Notes: generated from the letters alone by a model not told the origin. DNA of 64,000 nucleotides from Paracentrotus lividus (GCA_940671915.1 CALNVZ010000641.1:10147966-10211965), one strand, 5' to 3'. Positions 32,676 to 46,376 are shown, counted from the first letter of the stretch. Program-made: numbers and translations.

Positions 32676-34675
32676 TGACCAAAGAAAATTGTTGGATGCA
32701 CATTTTGATTCAATATCTTTGTGCGATGTTGTGGCCTAGTATTGTTTTTAAAGTTTTTTTAATTATCAAAGTTAAGTCTTTACATGGAATACACATGTAG
32801 TATCTTCATTCAAATTATGCATTAGAAGCTCAAAGGATGATCAATGATCAGAAGAAAAAAAAAAATCAAAGCAAGAACCGAATTAAATATTAATCTAAAG
32901 AAAACTTTCTGACATGTGGTATTAAAGTAGTATTCTATTAGTTTGGGATATTATGTTAACTACCTTTCCAGGTGAACCAAGGCGTAAATCTTTTACAAAT
33001 ACACAGTTTTGGTATTGCGTTCTTGTAATTCTTCTAAAAAAAGCAGCTATACCTCTGATTGCTTTAATTCTAGCTTTTGTAGTTACTCAGATATAAGGGG
33101 AAAGTAGTTCAACACGCTTGAACCAATGTCACTGATGTCATAGCCTTTCTGATTTGATATACATTTCTTTCTATTGCTTTCGAATTCATCATTCATTCTT
33201 TCCTGATTTTTCAATTTGGGCTTTCTTTGTTTAGGCCATACTTTCATCATTTTGAATTACAGTGGACTACAGAGTAATATTGCAATACAGAAACAACATT
33301 TTTAAAACATTATTTTGCAAGCATTAATATTTTTGCTATCAGTCAGTTAAATCTCATCTCTTAATCTAAGTTTTGGTAAAGGATGGTAATATATTTACAC
33401 AATTATTTTAGCCATAAACCTGTCTTTAAGAACAAAAATTGAAATTACAAAATATTAAAACTGGATGATACAAATTTTCTTCCATCATTATATTTCAATG
33501 TTTATATAAATTTATTCATATTTATATCTTGATCTGTTTTATATATATCTGTATATATGTATCTTTAATTTCTTATTGTTTATGTATCGCTATATTTTGG
33601 GTAAATATCTTGTATCTTCATTAAGATATTTTGATTGGTTCAGAGATACCATAGATTTGTCAAGGTTGGAAGTTTTAATTTTGAATGTAAATTTAAATGT
33701 AAATATATAGATATGGAAAAGAAGTGACATAAATCTAAGATTGTATGTGTTCCATAGCATTTCTTCAAAAATATCTGTCCACAATATGCTTCATTATTGT
33801 TTTATTATCAGTATTGCTTGAAGAGATGGCACTGTGATATACATTTGTATTTACGCCGTCAACTAAAACATCTGGGTATTTTTAAATAATTTGAATTTCA
33901 AAGGAAATGTCCTGTTGTGAGATTGAATTGTAGAAGAAACTACCTTCAAAGTTATTTGAAGAGATTTATTACAATTCACCTTCATGTCCATGTGAGAATA
34001 GATGTGTGCTGTAAGGTTTTGGGATCGCTAAAATGAAAAGAAATTAACTCAATTCTGCTGACAGCCACATGCTCAGCACACAAAAATACATGTATGGGAC
34101 TACATACAAATATTCATCCCTAACATTTCAGCTGCTTTTGTCATTATAACTATTAGGACATTTAAAGAGCAATCCTAGGCACTGGTCCTATTTACAGTAA
34201 TACTTTCCCTGAATACCATGAACATAATTTGAAAGCTTGTATTTTTTTTTGTTGACTTTTCCTACAACAGGACTTTTCCTTGAAGTTTAGAACATTGTTT
34301 TTGTTATTACTGCTGAGATTGAGATATAAACTATGCAGATTTACCATTATATATTTGAGTTGGTGCTTTGAAATGTATCTGTATATAATATTGACCACTG
34401 ACTATTCACTGGGATGTATTCAAATGGCGGCTTAGATATTGTTTATATACTTTTTGAAAATAGGGATATAAGTATACAATTTTGATTTGTAATTTTTATT
34501 ATTTGTTCAGCTTTAATCGTGGTGAATTTTTTGATATTTTACATTGATTTTGTAACTCACGGAGTCATGTCATTTTGGCACATATGTGATTATTGTGATT
34601 AGAAATCTTATTTGTTGTAAATTTGCTCGCGCTGCACTTCCGTATGGTTCAACAGGTTAAAAAAATAAAAATGAC
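32676..34675. other. intergenic, nothing recognised
   Basis: AT-rich sequence with short TA runs. No gene or element is recognised. Confidence 0.5.
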
Positions 34676-34908
34676 TACTGTATTCGCTGTCATTTTCGCG
34701 CAATTAATTTTTCGTGCTGAGCGACCTCAAAGAATGTTCACAAGTTCTTGAATTCATGTTGCATGTTAGTAAGCACGCAATTGAACGCACCCAATACATT
34801 CATAAAAAACATGCTCTTATATTCAAGGGTTTTTAAATTCGCACCTGCCGATCTTTGCGCGAAATCCGCGAAAATTAATGTACCGCGAATATTTCAACGA
34901 TTACAGTA
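34676..34908. mobile_element. TACTGTA-ended MITE, copy 2
   Basis: tactgtattcgctgtc at the left and gattacagta at the right, with the same interior (gcaattaatttttcg, cacctgccgatctttgcgcg) as the copies at 9967 and 60496. Confidence 0.85.
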
Positions 34909-35591
34909 CCTGTTTGTAAAGACCAAATACTTAGTTTCACCTCAACACCTTTTCTCATAGGAATGTGTACTAAATGTTTGTTTTATTAATACAAACGACT
35001 TGTTGAAGCACAGCCTGGATATAACAAGCAAAGTGTTCTGGTTCCAAGGACCTCATAATAACATCCACCCTATTTCCAAGTCAGATTAAGCACAGGGTAC
35101 CGACTTAACTTTGTGGTAAGGTTGTAATATTTTAAACGTAAAATTCTGTCAAACCAAATCTGATCTCAATGGTGTATATTGACCCTGAAACATGTACATG
35201 TATTTGGTGGTTGACTGAGATCTGTAGATACAGCTCTCTTGTATCAATTATTTCCATTTGTCCGCAAACGATTGACATTTAGAATGATTTCTTTTTCTTC
35301 TATTCTATACATAGAATCAGAATACCAGATTATATTCCAATATAGACCAATTTTTCTCTGTCAAGATAGATACAGAGTGTGGCATTTTCTCCCTTACATT
35401 GTAACATTGAACTCCTTCCATTTTCACAAAATACTTCCTTTTAAAAAATTCCAGAATTTTGTGAAAGTTCCTAGATTTATAGGAATCTGAGCATTGTTTG
35501 AAGGAACAAAGCAAACAATTTGTTGTGTTTATTGTATATATTTAATGTAATACCTTACATGCCGTTACACATGTAAGATAGATATGAATGT

Positions 35592-35768
35592 AATACAGTC
35601 TACTCCTGTTTTAATGAGACAGTTCTCTTAATTCTAATCTTAAAAATGTGCACATGTCTCTATGTGTTTATGTTATTTTATTTGTTATTTTTTGGTAATA
35701 GTTTTTCATAGTAATGAGGTAATTATCCAAGTCCTGAGCGTCTCATTTTAATGGGAGTAGACTGTATT
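35592..35768. mobile_element. foldback MITE (atacagtctactcc ends)
   Basis: aatacagtctactcctgttt is inverted against gggagtagactgtatt, and ttaatgagac against gtctcattttaa. A partial relative lies in the region 31430-32220. Confidence 0.75.
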
Positions 35769-35901
35769 ATACTGAAAAGTCATGTTGTTACATGTGTAGG
35801 TCTATTTTCAGCATTTCAAATGGATTACTTGAGGAGGATTTTGACCAAATTTGCCACAAACTGACCTACTTTTTGTGAGAAATTGTATATCATGCTTATA
35901 A

Positions 35902-36530
35902 TAGGGTTGGGCGAATCTCAACTTTTTTTTTCAAACAAGTTGTTTCTATAGTAAAATTCGACGTAGAAACTGAAAATGACAATTATTTTTGCATCCGATG
36001 ACGTCTTACGTCGCTAAAGTGCAAAAAAACAAAATGGCCTCCAAAATAGCGTATTATGCCCAATTATCACACTTTTTATACGTATAAACCACTTTTATTG
36101 CGTTTTTATATGGCTTTTGGGTGTCAGGGAACCCAACATGATTAATCCAACATAAGTAATCCTACCTAAGTTGACTGTTAGTGTAGTTTGGTAGTTAGTT
36201 TCAGTCAATATCGAGCAAAAATCACCTCATATCAAAATCACTAAATAACACCTATAACCATACTAGGTACGTTTGGTCATGCTAAAATTGTCAGATTTGA
36301 GCTTTTAAACCATCAAAATCCATAAAGAAACAAAATAAAACCGGTTTATACCTATAAAGAGTGTGATGAATGGGCAAAATACACTATTTTGTTTTTTTGC
36401 ACTTTAGCGACGTCAGACATCATCGTACACAAAAATCATTGTCATTTTTGGATTCTACATCAAATTTTACTATAGAAGTAACTTGTTTGAAATAACTTTT
36501 CAGAAAAAAGTCATTATTTGCCCAACCCTA
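35902..36530. mobile_element. hAT-like foldback element with target-site duplication
   Basis: The ends tagggttgggc and gcccaacccta fit the hAT end consensus YARNG. They are flanked by a direct repeat cttataa at 35895-35901 and 36531-36537. The arms are about 200-250 bp (gtgcaaaaaaacaaaatgg against its complement). No transposase ORF. Confidence 0.75.
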
Positions 36531-36539
36531 CTTATAAGA

Positions 36540-37540
36540 TGGAGGATAAATGAAATAAATACTGAGAGCATATGAACTTTACATGGACTCTGTCATCTTT
36601 TTGTGCTTAATGATTCTTTCATTTCATCATATTCTTTCATTTCATCATTTTCAGTATCGCCCTTCTTTAATGTGTCATTTTCTGTATACAACTGTAATTA
36701 GATTGTTTTCTCTCCTCTTATGTAGGTCAAAGGTAAAGGGTCACAGATCAACTAATGGAATTCAAGGTATAGAGTACCGAAGTGTGATGTCATAATGGTG
36801 GTGTTGTCATGGTTGCTGGTTCTAAACAATCTTGTGTTGAACAATAGCACCATGATCTTACCCAAACCTGTTTGTGTATGTGCCAGAGTCTAGCCTGTTG
36901 CTGGACTGCATTTAGGCTAAACCTCATGCACTGGCTTTTTGTTTAGAAGCACACTTGATGAGATCACCATTATACATTGTAGGAAGACAGTCTGATTAGA
37001 CTCTGGACTAATGATATTGTATAGACCAGTCTACTAAGTTATTATAATTTTATGCATACTTTTGAAACAAAGGGTGTTCTTGACATAGCCTGACATAGCA
37101 ACAACTAATGTATGCAAACTGGATTCCATGTATTGTAGCTCATTCTCAAGGAATACATTGTTCCTATGTCGCCAGGAAAGAAACAGGGAGAAATTATAAT
37201 AACTTAGTAAAGTGGTCTATTCTCAGAGGTCAGTGTCTGGAGTGACTGGTTCTCTCTGTCTCTTGTATTCTTTCTCTGTGAGAATAATAAAGATTATAAA
37301 GAAACAGTATTTTGAATGATACTAAATGTACATTGTATTAGCAATGTGCATGGACATTTATTAACATGGTATAGTTTGTGCGTAAGTAGTTGTATAATCG
37401 TAAAACATACATGTTATCATGACCTATATTACACTTCTCATATAAATAAAACATTGATTTGTAAAAATATAATATTTATGGTATTTACAAATTACAATGC
37501 ATTTATCAAGTAAAAGTAAATGTTTTATTTAGTATTTATA
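36540..37540. other. intergenic, nothing recognised
   Basis: AT-rich sequence with short repeated words such as ctttcatttcatcat. No gene recognised. Confidence 0.45.
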
Positions 37541-38180
37541 TTAGCTAAAACTAAATCCCAGGCAAGTACAACTAAATTCTCTGCAGCTGAAATTAAATTA
37601 AAATGTACATGTATATGCAAGTAAAACTACATGAATGCTCTACAGCTAAAACTAAATTACATATGGTCATAATCAAATGTGAGTGACACGACATTTGGAC
37701 TGATAGAAGGGAGCATATCTTTGCACTTGTAGGTTATAAATGGATCATGACTACCATATTATGTATAATGTAGGAGTGGCATGTGTCATTACCAGTTGGA
37801 TTTGAACTTTACAATTGGTCCTGGAAATTCCCCAGAAATGGTTCACCTCTATGTGTCGTGAGTGACACGACATGCAAAACGTGAGTGACACGACGAGTGC
37901 CTTGATTGCAACAATTCAAGTAAATAACTAGATCAAAATTACCTGTGTGTTTATGCCGACTAAGAGTAGTCCATGATAATTAATTTAAGCTAAAAAATCT
38001 GAAAAAAGTAACTAGATTTTTTTTTTCAAAGGCACAGCGCCACATTAAAATTTCAGCTAAATGTCCCACTTAGTTTGAATATGACCATATGCAAGTAAAA
38101 CAGCACTTTTTTCTTCTATGTTTAAAACTAAATTCTCTACATTCAAAACTAAATTTCCTAAATACTAGTGAAACCAACCT
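37541..38180. repeat. repeat region with gtgagtgacacgac words
   Basis: gtgagtgacacgac occurs at about 37680, 37859 and 37883, once as the near-palindrome gtgtcgtgagtgacacgac. Flanking words (gcaagtaaaact, aactaaattctct, and catatggtcat with its inverse) recur on both sides. Confidence 0.5.
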
Positions 38181-38498
38181 CTCTATAATTAAATGTTTTC
38201 TAAGTAGCACAATATGTATAAATGTAAAGATGATTAGGAATGCAAAAGTAATTAAAAAAAAATATTATCATGATAAAAAAGCACTTATTTACAACATTGG
38301 TTATTTAGCATCAAGTTGGAAAAACTATAGCAGTTGTATAAATACATCTTTAACATTGCAAGAATTATATGCATATCATTATAGTGGCCTTAGCACAATG
38401 AAATGACACATTAGAATGTGTGGGGGAATGCATTCTCAAAATCACCATTTCATAAACTCAGAAGTACAAGGTTTTAATCAAATTTACAACACAACAAA

Positions 38499-38681
38499 AT
38501 GTACTCTTGGGATGCCAGCTGTTCAATTTTTGCACTATATTTTACTTTCGCCGTCTCTTGTCAAAAATTTTACAATTTTCTTAAAAAATATGGTTTTGCC
38601 CCACTGGACTTGGACGATGAAAATACTGTTGATTTGTTTGTTCTTTTCACCAAAGATACTGTTATGGCCCTTAAATACTGA
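38499..38681 (+). other. unrecognised 60-codon open frame
   Basis: It encodes a stretch FYNFLKKYGFAPLDLDDE that looks protein-like. No start context, splice sites or family is recognised, and it may be a decayed exon or chance. Confidence 0.15.
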
Positions 38682-38812
38682 TTTGTTGTCAAAAGATCTG
38701 TAAGACTAAAATCTTGACACAGCATTGCTGAAAGCGCAGCAGTTTTTGATTGCCCCCCCCCCCCCACACACACACACACAGTGCAGATACATTTGTAACA
38801 GGTTTGCATTTC

Positions 38813-38972
38813 TGGGGCCTGTTGTATAAAGAGTTTCTATTATCGTAACTTTGTCATCAATGTTTTCTTTCATGAAATACTGCATTTTGATTGGCTGTTG
38901 AGCACCGTTACCACGGTAGTTACCATTGATGGCAAAGTTACTAGAATAGGAAGTTTTTATGTAACAGGCCCC
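38813..38972. mobile_element. foldback MITE, GGGCC type
   Basis: ggggcctgttgtataaagag is inverted against gtttttatgtaacaggcccc, and taactttgtcatcaatg against cattgatggcaaagtta. Confidence 0.75.
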
Positions 38973-39689
38973 TCCTCCTACATTGTACATGTTAATGAAG
39001 CTCTCTTTAAAAACTACAGTCAAGATATAGGATTTCTACATGCTTTCAAATTACGATCATGCATTTTGCATACCCACACATTCGCAAGCGTGCCTCCATT
39101 GCCCTAGGGCACATTAGTGTCATGTCACCACTAAACACTGGCAAAGTTGGCAGGTATCATTTGTCATTTATCATTGATAATCAGCACACTTTCACTTGAA
39201 TACTTTATGCACATATGTGTATTTTGATAGGGACAGGTGCTTACAGACTTATTTTTCACTTAAAAGTCACATTTGAATTCCTTACAAGTGGGTTTACTCA
39301 ATTTAGCCAAAAATTGGACTTTTAAATTCACGTCTTCAATGGGAATGCATACATACATGCATTGATAGCGCAACATCCATTGAATTGCTTCAAGCATTTT
39401 ACAAAATAATATAGTAAATACAAAATAATGCATATAAAAATTATAAAATAGTAATTCCAATAACACAAAAATATTAGAATTACATTATTGAAGAGGTACA
39501 TGTGGGTGTTTTGATATTTTGTTAAAGGAAGAAGTACAGATTAAAATGGGAGGGCATTTCAAATACTGAGCTGGAATAAAAGTACATGTAACTGCTGCAC
39601 TCCCCCGGTCATGAATTGATTTGTGTTAATCACAGGAGCGTGGGTCTTTGGAAGAGCAGAGGGTGCACTGAAAGCAAGGAGGTATACAG

Positions 39690-40152
39690 ACATTGGTACA
39701 CAATTATTGGGACATTGGTGCACAATTACTTAGAAATTGGTACACAACTATTGGAACATTGGTGCAGAATTATTGGGACATTGGTGCATAATTATTTAGA
39801 CATTGGTACACAATTATTCAGACATTGGAACACAATTTTTTTGTATATTGGTGTGCAATTATTCAGATATTGGTACACAATTATTGGGACACTGGTGCAC
39901 AATTATTCAGACATTGGCACACAATTTTTCGTACATTGGTGTGCAATTATTCAGATATTGGTGCATAATTATTTAGACATTGGTGCCCAACTATTCATTG
40001 GTGCACAATTATTTATACATTGGTGCACAATTATTCAGACTTTGGTGCACAATTCTTCAGAAATTGGTGCACAATTCTTCAGAAATTGGTGCACAATTAT
40101 TCAGGCATTGGTGCACAATTATTAAGACACTGATGCACAATCTTTTATACAT
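39690..40152. repeat. 22-bp minisatellite, about 21 copies
   Basis: The unit acattggtgcacaattattc (plus ag) is repeated with scattered changes. Because three 22-bp units make 66 bases, one frame stays open for 169 codons with a 22-residue periodicity. That is an effect of the repeat, not evidence for a gene. Confidence 0.9.
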
Positions 40153-40331
40153 GGGCAGATGAATGATGAAACTAATATACACATGATGCAATTATTTACA
40201 CATTCATGCACATTTCATGCAATTTGCCTATTGCCAACGACATGTACAATGGAAGCGAACCAGCTGCGATTTTACACAAAATTTACAAGACACAAGTGCT
40301 CAGATGTGCATGGATAGGGAAACCTAACCTG

Positions 40332-40564
40332 TGGGGTGTACCACAAAGACTTGATTAAAAGTTACGATTGATTTTTTCTTGGTAGCCTCATTTGAAAACC
40401 AGGTACAGTCATATATTAGGATTTGGATATGACTAAGAGTAGGGTTAGGGCTAGAGTTAGGATTAAGATCATCAACTTTGGACCATCCTGTCTATGATGA
40501 GGCTTCCGAGAAAAAAATCAATCGTAACTTTTAATAAATCGTAAGTTTTTGTGGTACACCCCAC
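40332..40564. mobile_element. foldback element (tggggtgtaccac ends)
   Basis: tggggtgtaccacaaagac is inverted against ttttgtggtacacccca, with aaaagttacgattgattttt against aaatcaatcgtaactttt. Confidence 0.75.
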
Positions 40565-40711
40565 TGGATATAATTTTTTTTTAAAATTTGCACATGGGAT
40601 ACCTTTTGCTTGAAACACTCAGAAAATAATTTTGATGTTACATGCTTGAATGTATGTGATAATACTCATTACTTTGGCAGTTATTTTGCAAATATTTTCA
40701 TTTCATTATTT

Positions 40712-40742
<31 letters not shown>

Positions 40743-41513
40743 TTATTTTATTTTATTTTATTATTATTATTTTTTTTGGGGGGGGGGGGGGGGTGGAGGT
40801 GCTTTTACCAACATGCGTCAATTAGTGGCATTGAAAAAAAAAGCCAGGGGGTTCAGGGAAATAGCCCAAGAAATACCCAAATCACCCCTCCTTACAGACG
40901 AATTCGGTTTAGGCGAAGTTTTGTCTTGTGGCGGCCATGGCTGCAGGGTGTCCAATTTACTATGCATGCTCCATGTGTGCGTATGTATGCATAACAAAGG
41001 AAAATGTACAGACGTGCACATGGCACATGCATAGTGCATTGGAAGCCACCCCCCCCCCCCCCCAGCTACATGTATAGCCGCCATGAACTTACATTGCTCT
41101 GAAGTCAGATTGGTCTAAACTTGATTATTTAAAGATAGATACAAATAGTAAACATGTCGTCAAGCTTGAAAGTTGCCCCCCCCCCTCCCCTCAAAGAAAA
41201 AAAATATTATAATTTTCCCCTGAGAATGATGAACACTTGAAATCCATTTTCCAGGAATAATAATAAGACTGTAAAAACGGATGAATGTATAAATGCAAAA
41301 TATTTTTTAACTACTAGTATTTCTTTTACTACATTGTAGGCCTTCTGTTATAAGTATTTCAGAACTATTTCAGGTTAATATCAATGTAATGTCAATCAAT
41401 GCTCCATGAATTACCTATTCCTTATGCAAGGCATTTCAGAAAAACTGCTTCTCCCCACCCAGGTGAAAATGGATACCTGATATGCTAAATTGCTATGTTT
41501 GCAGATCTGGAAA

Positions 41514-41670
41514 ATTACCCCCAGGACAAATACCCCCAGAAATACGGTTAGGGTTAGGTGTAGAGTTAGGGGGTAGATTTTTGGCAGGTGTATAGAGTTA
41601 GGGGGTAGATTTTTGGCAGGTCTAGTTGTGCGGGGGTAATTGCCCAGGAGGTAGTTGTCCTAGAACCATA
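41514..41670. repeat. dispersed repeat, ggttctaggacaact family, copy 2
   Basis: gtagttgtcctagaaccat at the right end, with an internal 27-bp tandem (agagttagggggtagatttt). Opposite orientation to 1268-1415. Confidence 0.6.
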
Positions 41671-43589
41671 TGTTTGGCTACTCAGCTAAGACCGGTGTAA
41701 AAATGTTGGGGTGCTATGAGCAAAAACAAATCACAGCTCTGGGCACTACGAAAAGCAACCATTATTATCATTAAACACCCCTGCTCTTAGAATGGACTAT
41801 CCTGCATAAATACAATCCACTATAACAACCACCCTCTGATACATTGACATTTCACAATAAAAAGACAATTCCTCTGTCCTTATTCAGACCTATGTCACTA
41901 TTACAAAATATTATTATTGCACAGTATATGGATCGGTTCGGAGCACCACATTAAAAGGCATAAGAAATGGATGAACAAAACGAAAAGACATGCTCGTGTA
42001 CAGGCGTCATATCTACCCATGACCAGACATTCGGGTTACATAGTGAGACGGGGAGGCATGACTACGGGGTGGTCAACTGTGCAGAATGCGCGAGCTTGAG
42101 CTATCGCAATAGCGATGCCTGCTCCCTCTATTGGACAAAAGGGGAGAACAAAAAAAAGGACAAGACAGGGTTTAAAATGCAATCAACAATAAGATGGTTA
42201 GGGCAAAATAAGGTTAGGGTTTAAACATGTGATTAACGACAGGATGCTTGTAAAAGGGTTAAAAAAAAAGAAATAGGGTTTCAAAGTGCATTGAATAATA
42301 AGATAAGAAGAGGGGGAAACATACAAGGTTTAAAAATACATCAACATTAACTAAGATGGTTGTAAATAGTTAACATGATTTCAGGAATTACGAGGGGAAA
42401 TTTGAGAATAGATAGAATATCATAGGTTTATAACGAGAGGAAAATATATATAATTAAAATTTTGATCACTGAACATTATTTTATACTCTTTTCAATGATG
42501 ATTTTACCTATCAGTTTGCCAGGTTTAGCGGTGACATGTTTTTTGGTTAGGCATTAATTTCAAATAAATTACAAAAAAAAGTATATTTTATTGTATTTGT
42601 GATGAGGATAATGAATGCTATGCTAAGATGAAAATGAAGATAACAAATGCTATACTACAATGAGAGGATAATGATAATAAATGTTATATACTACACCAAG
42701 GATGAAGCTAATAAATGCTATACTATGATGAGGATGAGGATAATAAATGCTATACTGACATGCGTATAAGGTACATGTATAAAAAGTAGATAAGAAATGC
42801 TATCATAAGATGAGGATGATAATATTGCTGGTAATATAACAAAATTATATTTCTAATGTATGCTCTCTTTGTCTTTCCACATGTATAAGATTGTTCTGTT
42901 CACATATATGTATGTTGTGTATCAATATATTATTATTTATGTATCACTATTTACATATAAATATATTACTTGTGTGTTGTGTATTAAAGACATGTCTACA
43001 TTGTACTTAAACATTACTATCACATTTATAATTAAAATCGCTATTATCATAGGCAGGGTGAAATGCAGGAACCATCATTCAGACATGAATGTTTTGAAAC
43101 AATTGAATGTAGGACTATGTTTTTTTTATATTAGCTGAATGGAAGGACTACACACTGATAAAAATACCCTACAAAGCATTGTAACGAATATTATTCTAAC
43201 CTAAACATATTTCAAATGATTGATTCCTCAAAATTCTGGTATCAAGCATTTGGAAGTTCTAGCTACTGTTAGTTTTCTTAGGTTTAGATCACTGCAAACA
43301 GCATGAGAAATTGTTGCAGATTTATAAAGAAGCAAACCATATCTCATGCTTTGCAATCAAAGGTCACCCATTAACATTAAATCAAATCAAATCAAATTAC
43401 GTCAATGTAAATAATTTAATATTATTCTGCATCAGAATCACTACAATTCGAAAGCAAATAAAATTAAATCCCCATATATACCTTACACTTTGATGTCGAT
43501 CTACCTGTACATAATTCAAATGGTATTTAAAATTGTAAGTTTTATATTTTAAAAAAATATTTTAAAAAAATATTTAAAATGTCTTCATG
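41671..43589. other. intergenic, short degenerate tandem repeats
   Basis: 42180-42400 has recurring ggtttaaa/agatggttag words. 42597-42830 has about 40-bp units with gaggataataaatgctatac. No gene is recognised. Confidence 0.5.
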
Positions 43590-45010
43590 ATTATATTGCA
43601 TGTATATAAAGATTGAGCTGAGCACCCCTTTATGTGAAATTCTAAATGCCTCTTTTTGTGATGGAATAGTCCCGCAACAATGGAAGCAGGCCATCGTTGT
43701 TCCAGTGCCAAAGAAGACACCTTCAAGACTGGTTCAACTCCGTCCTATCGCTCTCACCGATCATTTTTCGAAGATCGCCGAACAATTTATTACTAAATCG
43801 CTGCTGTCAGATATAAATGAATTTCTTGATCATAACCAATTTGGAAGTCGCAGTGGTAGGTCAACAACGCATTGCCTAATAGACCTCTGTACAAATGCTG
43901 ACAAGCTTGGTAACAGATCATCTGTTATCGTGACTGACTTTTCCAAGGCCTTCGACCGGGTTGATCATACTGTTGTTCTTAGAAAGTTAATTGAACTCAA
44001 CCCACGAGGCTTCATCATAAAATGGGTCCCAAGCTTCCTCACTGGCCGCACCCAGCGTGTTCGATACCACAGAGTCTTGTCTGACATAGAGTCCTTGCAA
44101 GCTGGAGTACCACAGGGCACAAAGCTCGGACCCGTGCTCTTCTTGATCCTCATTAATGATGCTCTCAGCAATTGTGAAATGAGGTACATGTACTGGAAGT
44201 ATGTGGACGATGACTATCGTGGAGTCAATCCCACAGGGTGCGACCAGTCAGGTTCAAGGCACCCTGGACTCTCTAAACATTTGGTGTATTGTAAATGAAA
44301 TGTTATTGAATGCCAGTAAATGTATTTCAATGTGTGTAGACTTTGGTAGACAAGAACCGACTCCCCTTAACCTGTCATTAAATAACCAAACCCTCACCGA
44401 GGTGAATGTTACGAAAGTCCTTGGGATCCACATCCCATCAGATCTAACGTGGGACTCACAAGTGACCAATATGATCTTGAAAGCTATCAAACAAATGTTC
44501 ATTCTTCGCTCACTTGTACCGTTCAGATTACCTGTGGAAGATTTGCTGCTAAAATTCAGGCAATACATTCGCCCACTGGTTGAGTACGCTGTGCCCGTGT
44601 GACCCCCTGGTAGCAAATAGCTTGTTTAGAACGAATTCAAAGGCGGGCTCTACGACTAATTCTAGGTTCCAATTACGAAACATATGATCATGCACTTAAT
44701 ATCACCAAGTCCCAAACTAGAGAAGAACGACATAAGAGTATTTGTGTCAAATTTGCTCGAAGTATTGTTCTATCACAAGAATTTTAACACTGGCTTCCCC
44801 ATGTACTGCCAAATCAAACAAGGCAACTCAGGAACCCAAGCAAGTTCTATCCAATCAGATGCAGAACTGAACGATATAAGAACAGTCCAATATCGTTCGT
44901 GATAAGACTAATAACGAATTGTCATATTGAAATGCTTGCCATAAGAATTTTTGCCAGCATCATCACTAGACTCTTTAGTCCTATACACCTTTTAACTTTA
45001 ACCTACTATT
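43590..45010 (+). mobile_element. broken CR1/L2-like non-LTR retrotransposon (reverse transcriptase part)
   Basis: The first frame (about 43600-44215) shows QQWKQAIVVPVPKK, LRPIALTDHFSKIAEQFI, motif A VTDFSKAFDRVDH, motif B QAGVPQGTKLGPVLF and a motif C core KYVDD. A frameshift after KYVDD moves to the next frame (44201-44602, to YAVPV), and another shift leads to LERIQRRALRLILGSNYET and the C-terminal domain near 45000, with a further stop. There is no endonuclease or ORF1, so it is a 5'-truncated, dead LINE copy. Confidence 0.85.
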
Positions 45011-45890
45011 CAGTTTGTTTTGTTTTGTTTTTCATACCTGTTGATATCGATGTTTAGACTCATTTACATTATTTTCCCTCTTATTTGATAATTTTACATC
45101 ATTTTTTGCAATCTGATTGACCAGCCTCTTAAATCTGAACAAAAAATTTGCTGAATAATCAAAATGTTGACTGTTCTTTTTTATTACCTTATTGAGTTAT
45201 TCTATCAAGATGAAACAGGATGCAATAATATATATTTTGACTATACTACATGATATAATTTTATATAGTTTGTGGATTCAAATGTTGATTAAGATGGAGC
45301 TAGTAAATGCGGTTGCTTCTCAATCTTGTATTTCCTTTAATTTTTGACAGTCCAGCCATCTCCCCTTTGTCAATTGCATATGATACTTTTTTCTGGTAAG
45401 AGTTACACTTAATCAATAATCTTTATTATACAATACGCATGATAACTCTCAATGCTCTATATATTATCTCTGCACTTCACTTTCTCTCCTCTTTTCTGTG
45501 CTCCGGTTGTTTTCCCTTCTTACTTCAACCTTTTTCTACCACCTATCTCTCACTAGGAAACATTCATCATCCTGTGTGTCTGTATTTATTTTATGTTAAT
45601 GTGTAAGTTGTTAAATCTTGAATATGTAAAAAAAAAAAAATGGTACAATTAAGCCTCCGGGCTTTGATGCATATTTTATTTTCCAATAAAACATACCATT
45701 ATATATAGATTGTCTGAGTAATTAAAAAAGAATATATTTTCTCAACCACATAAAAAAATACTAACCGACTTGTAATAGCCAATCAAAAGTACTGTACAAT
45801 GATCCATACTCTAATGTCTTAATACTTACAATGTACATGTAGCACGCAACAGCTCTATCCAATAATTCAAAAATTATCTTTCAAATTTTT
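45011..45890. other. intergenic, nothing recognised
   Basis: AT-rich sequence with an A-run near 45631. The first part may include the LINE 3' untranslated end. Confidence 0.4.
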
Positions 45891-45894
45891 TGTT

Positions 45895-46325
45895 GAAGAT
45901 TCACTTATTTTTGGAAGCCTTTTATTATTTTTATCTGTGTTTCTATTTGCAGTAGCAATGTTGGAGCTCTGTTACATTTTTTTAAAGCACAATAGAAGAT
46001 ATCTATTCATATAGTGGGTGTACTATATAAATATATCTTCTAATTATCATTATTCTGAACGGTAAAACTACTTTTAATCTTTATAAATATATTTCATATT
46101 AGATATATTTCTTTCAATCTTAAAGGCAGGAACAGAAGATCATGATAGTTTTTGATTATCTTTATGTGTGTTTCTTTATGCAGTAGCAATATTGGAGCTC
46201 TGTAACATTTTTTAAAGCACAGTAGAATATATCTGTTCATATATTGGCTGCTCTATATAAATACATATTCTTATTATTATTCTGAACAATAAAAATATTC
46301 TAAATCTTTATACATGTATTTCATT
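45895..46325. repeat. two-copy tandem duplication, about 230-bp period
   Basis: gcagtagcaatgttggagctc, aaagcacaatagaaga, actatataaatat and attattctgaac recur in order from about 45900 and 46150. Confidence 0.75.
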
Positions 46326-46376
46326 AGATAGTATTGTAAAGCTTCACATATTGGCTCCAATTTGAAAAGGACAACG

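Noticed and set aside
39690..40152. Possible CRISPR-like array
   Set aside because: Repeats are directly adjacent with no unique spacers, and the window is eukaryotic.
39616..40162. Open frame of 169 codons with a 22-residue repeat
   Set aside because: It is produced by a 22-bp minisatellite. There is no start context, splice site or family similarity.
41540..41620. Telomere-like ttaggg words
   Set aside because: Only a few scattered words inside a dispersed repeat; no tandem telomeric array.
41917..42224. Overlapping small open frames
   Set aside because: No recognised domain, no codon bias that I can judge, and no splice context.
44684..44902. Independent gene after the reverse transcriptase
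   Set aside because: In another frame the same bases read as the LINE C-terminal domain, so this is a shifted reading.
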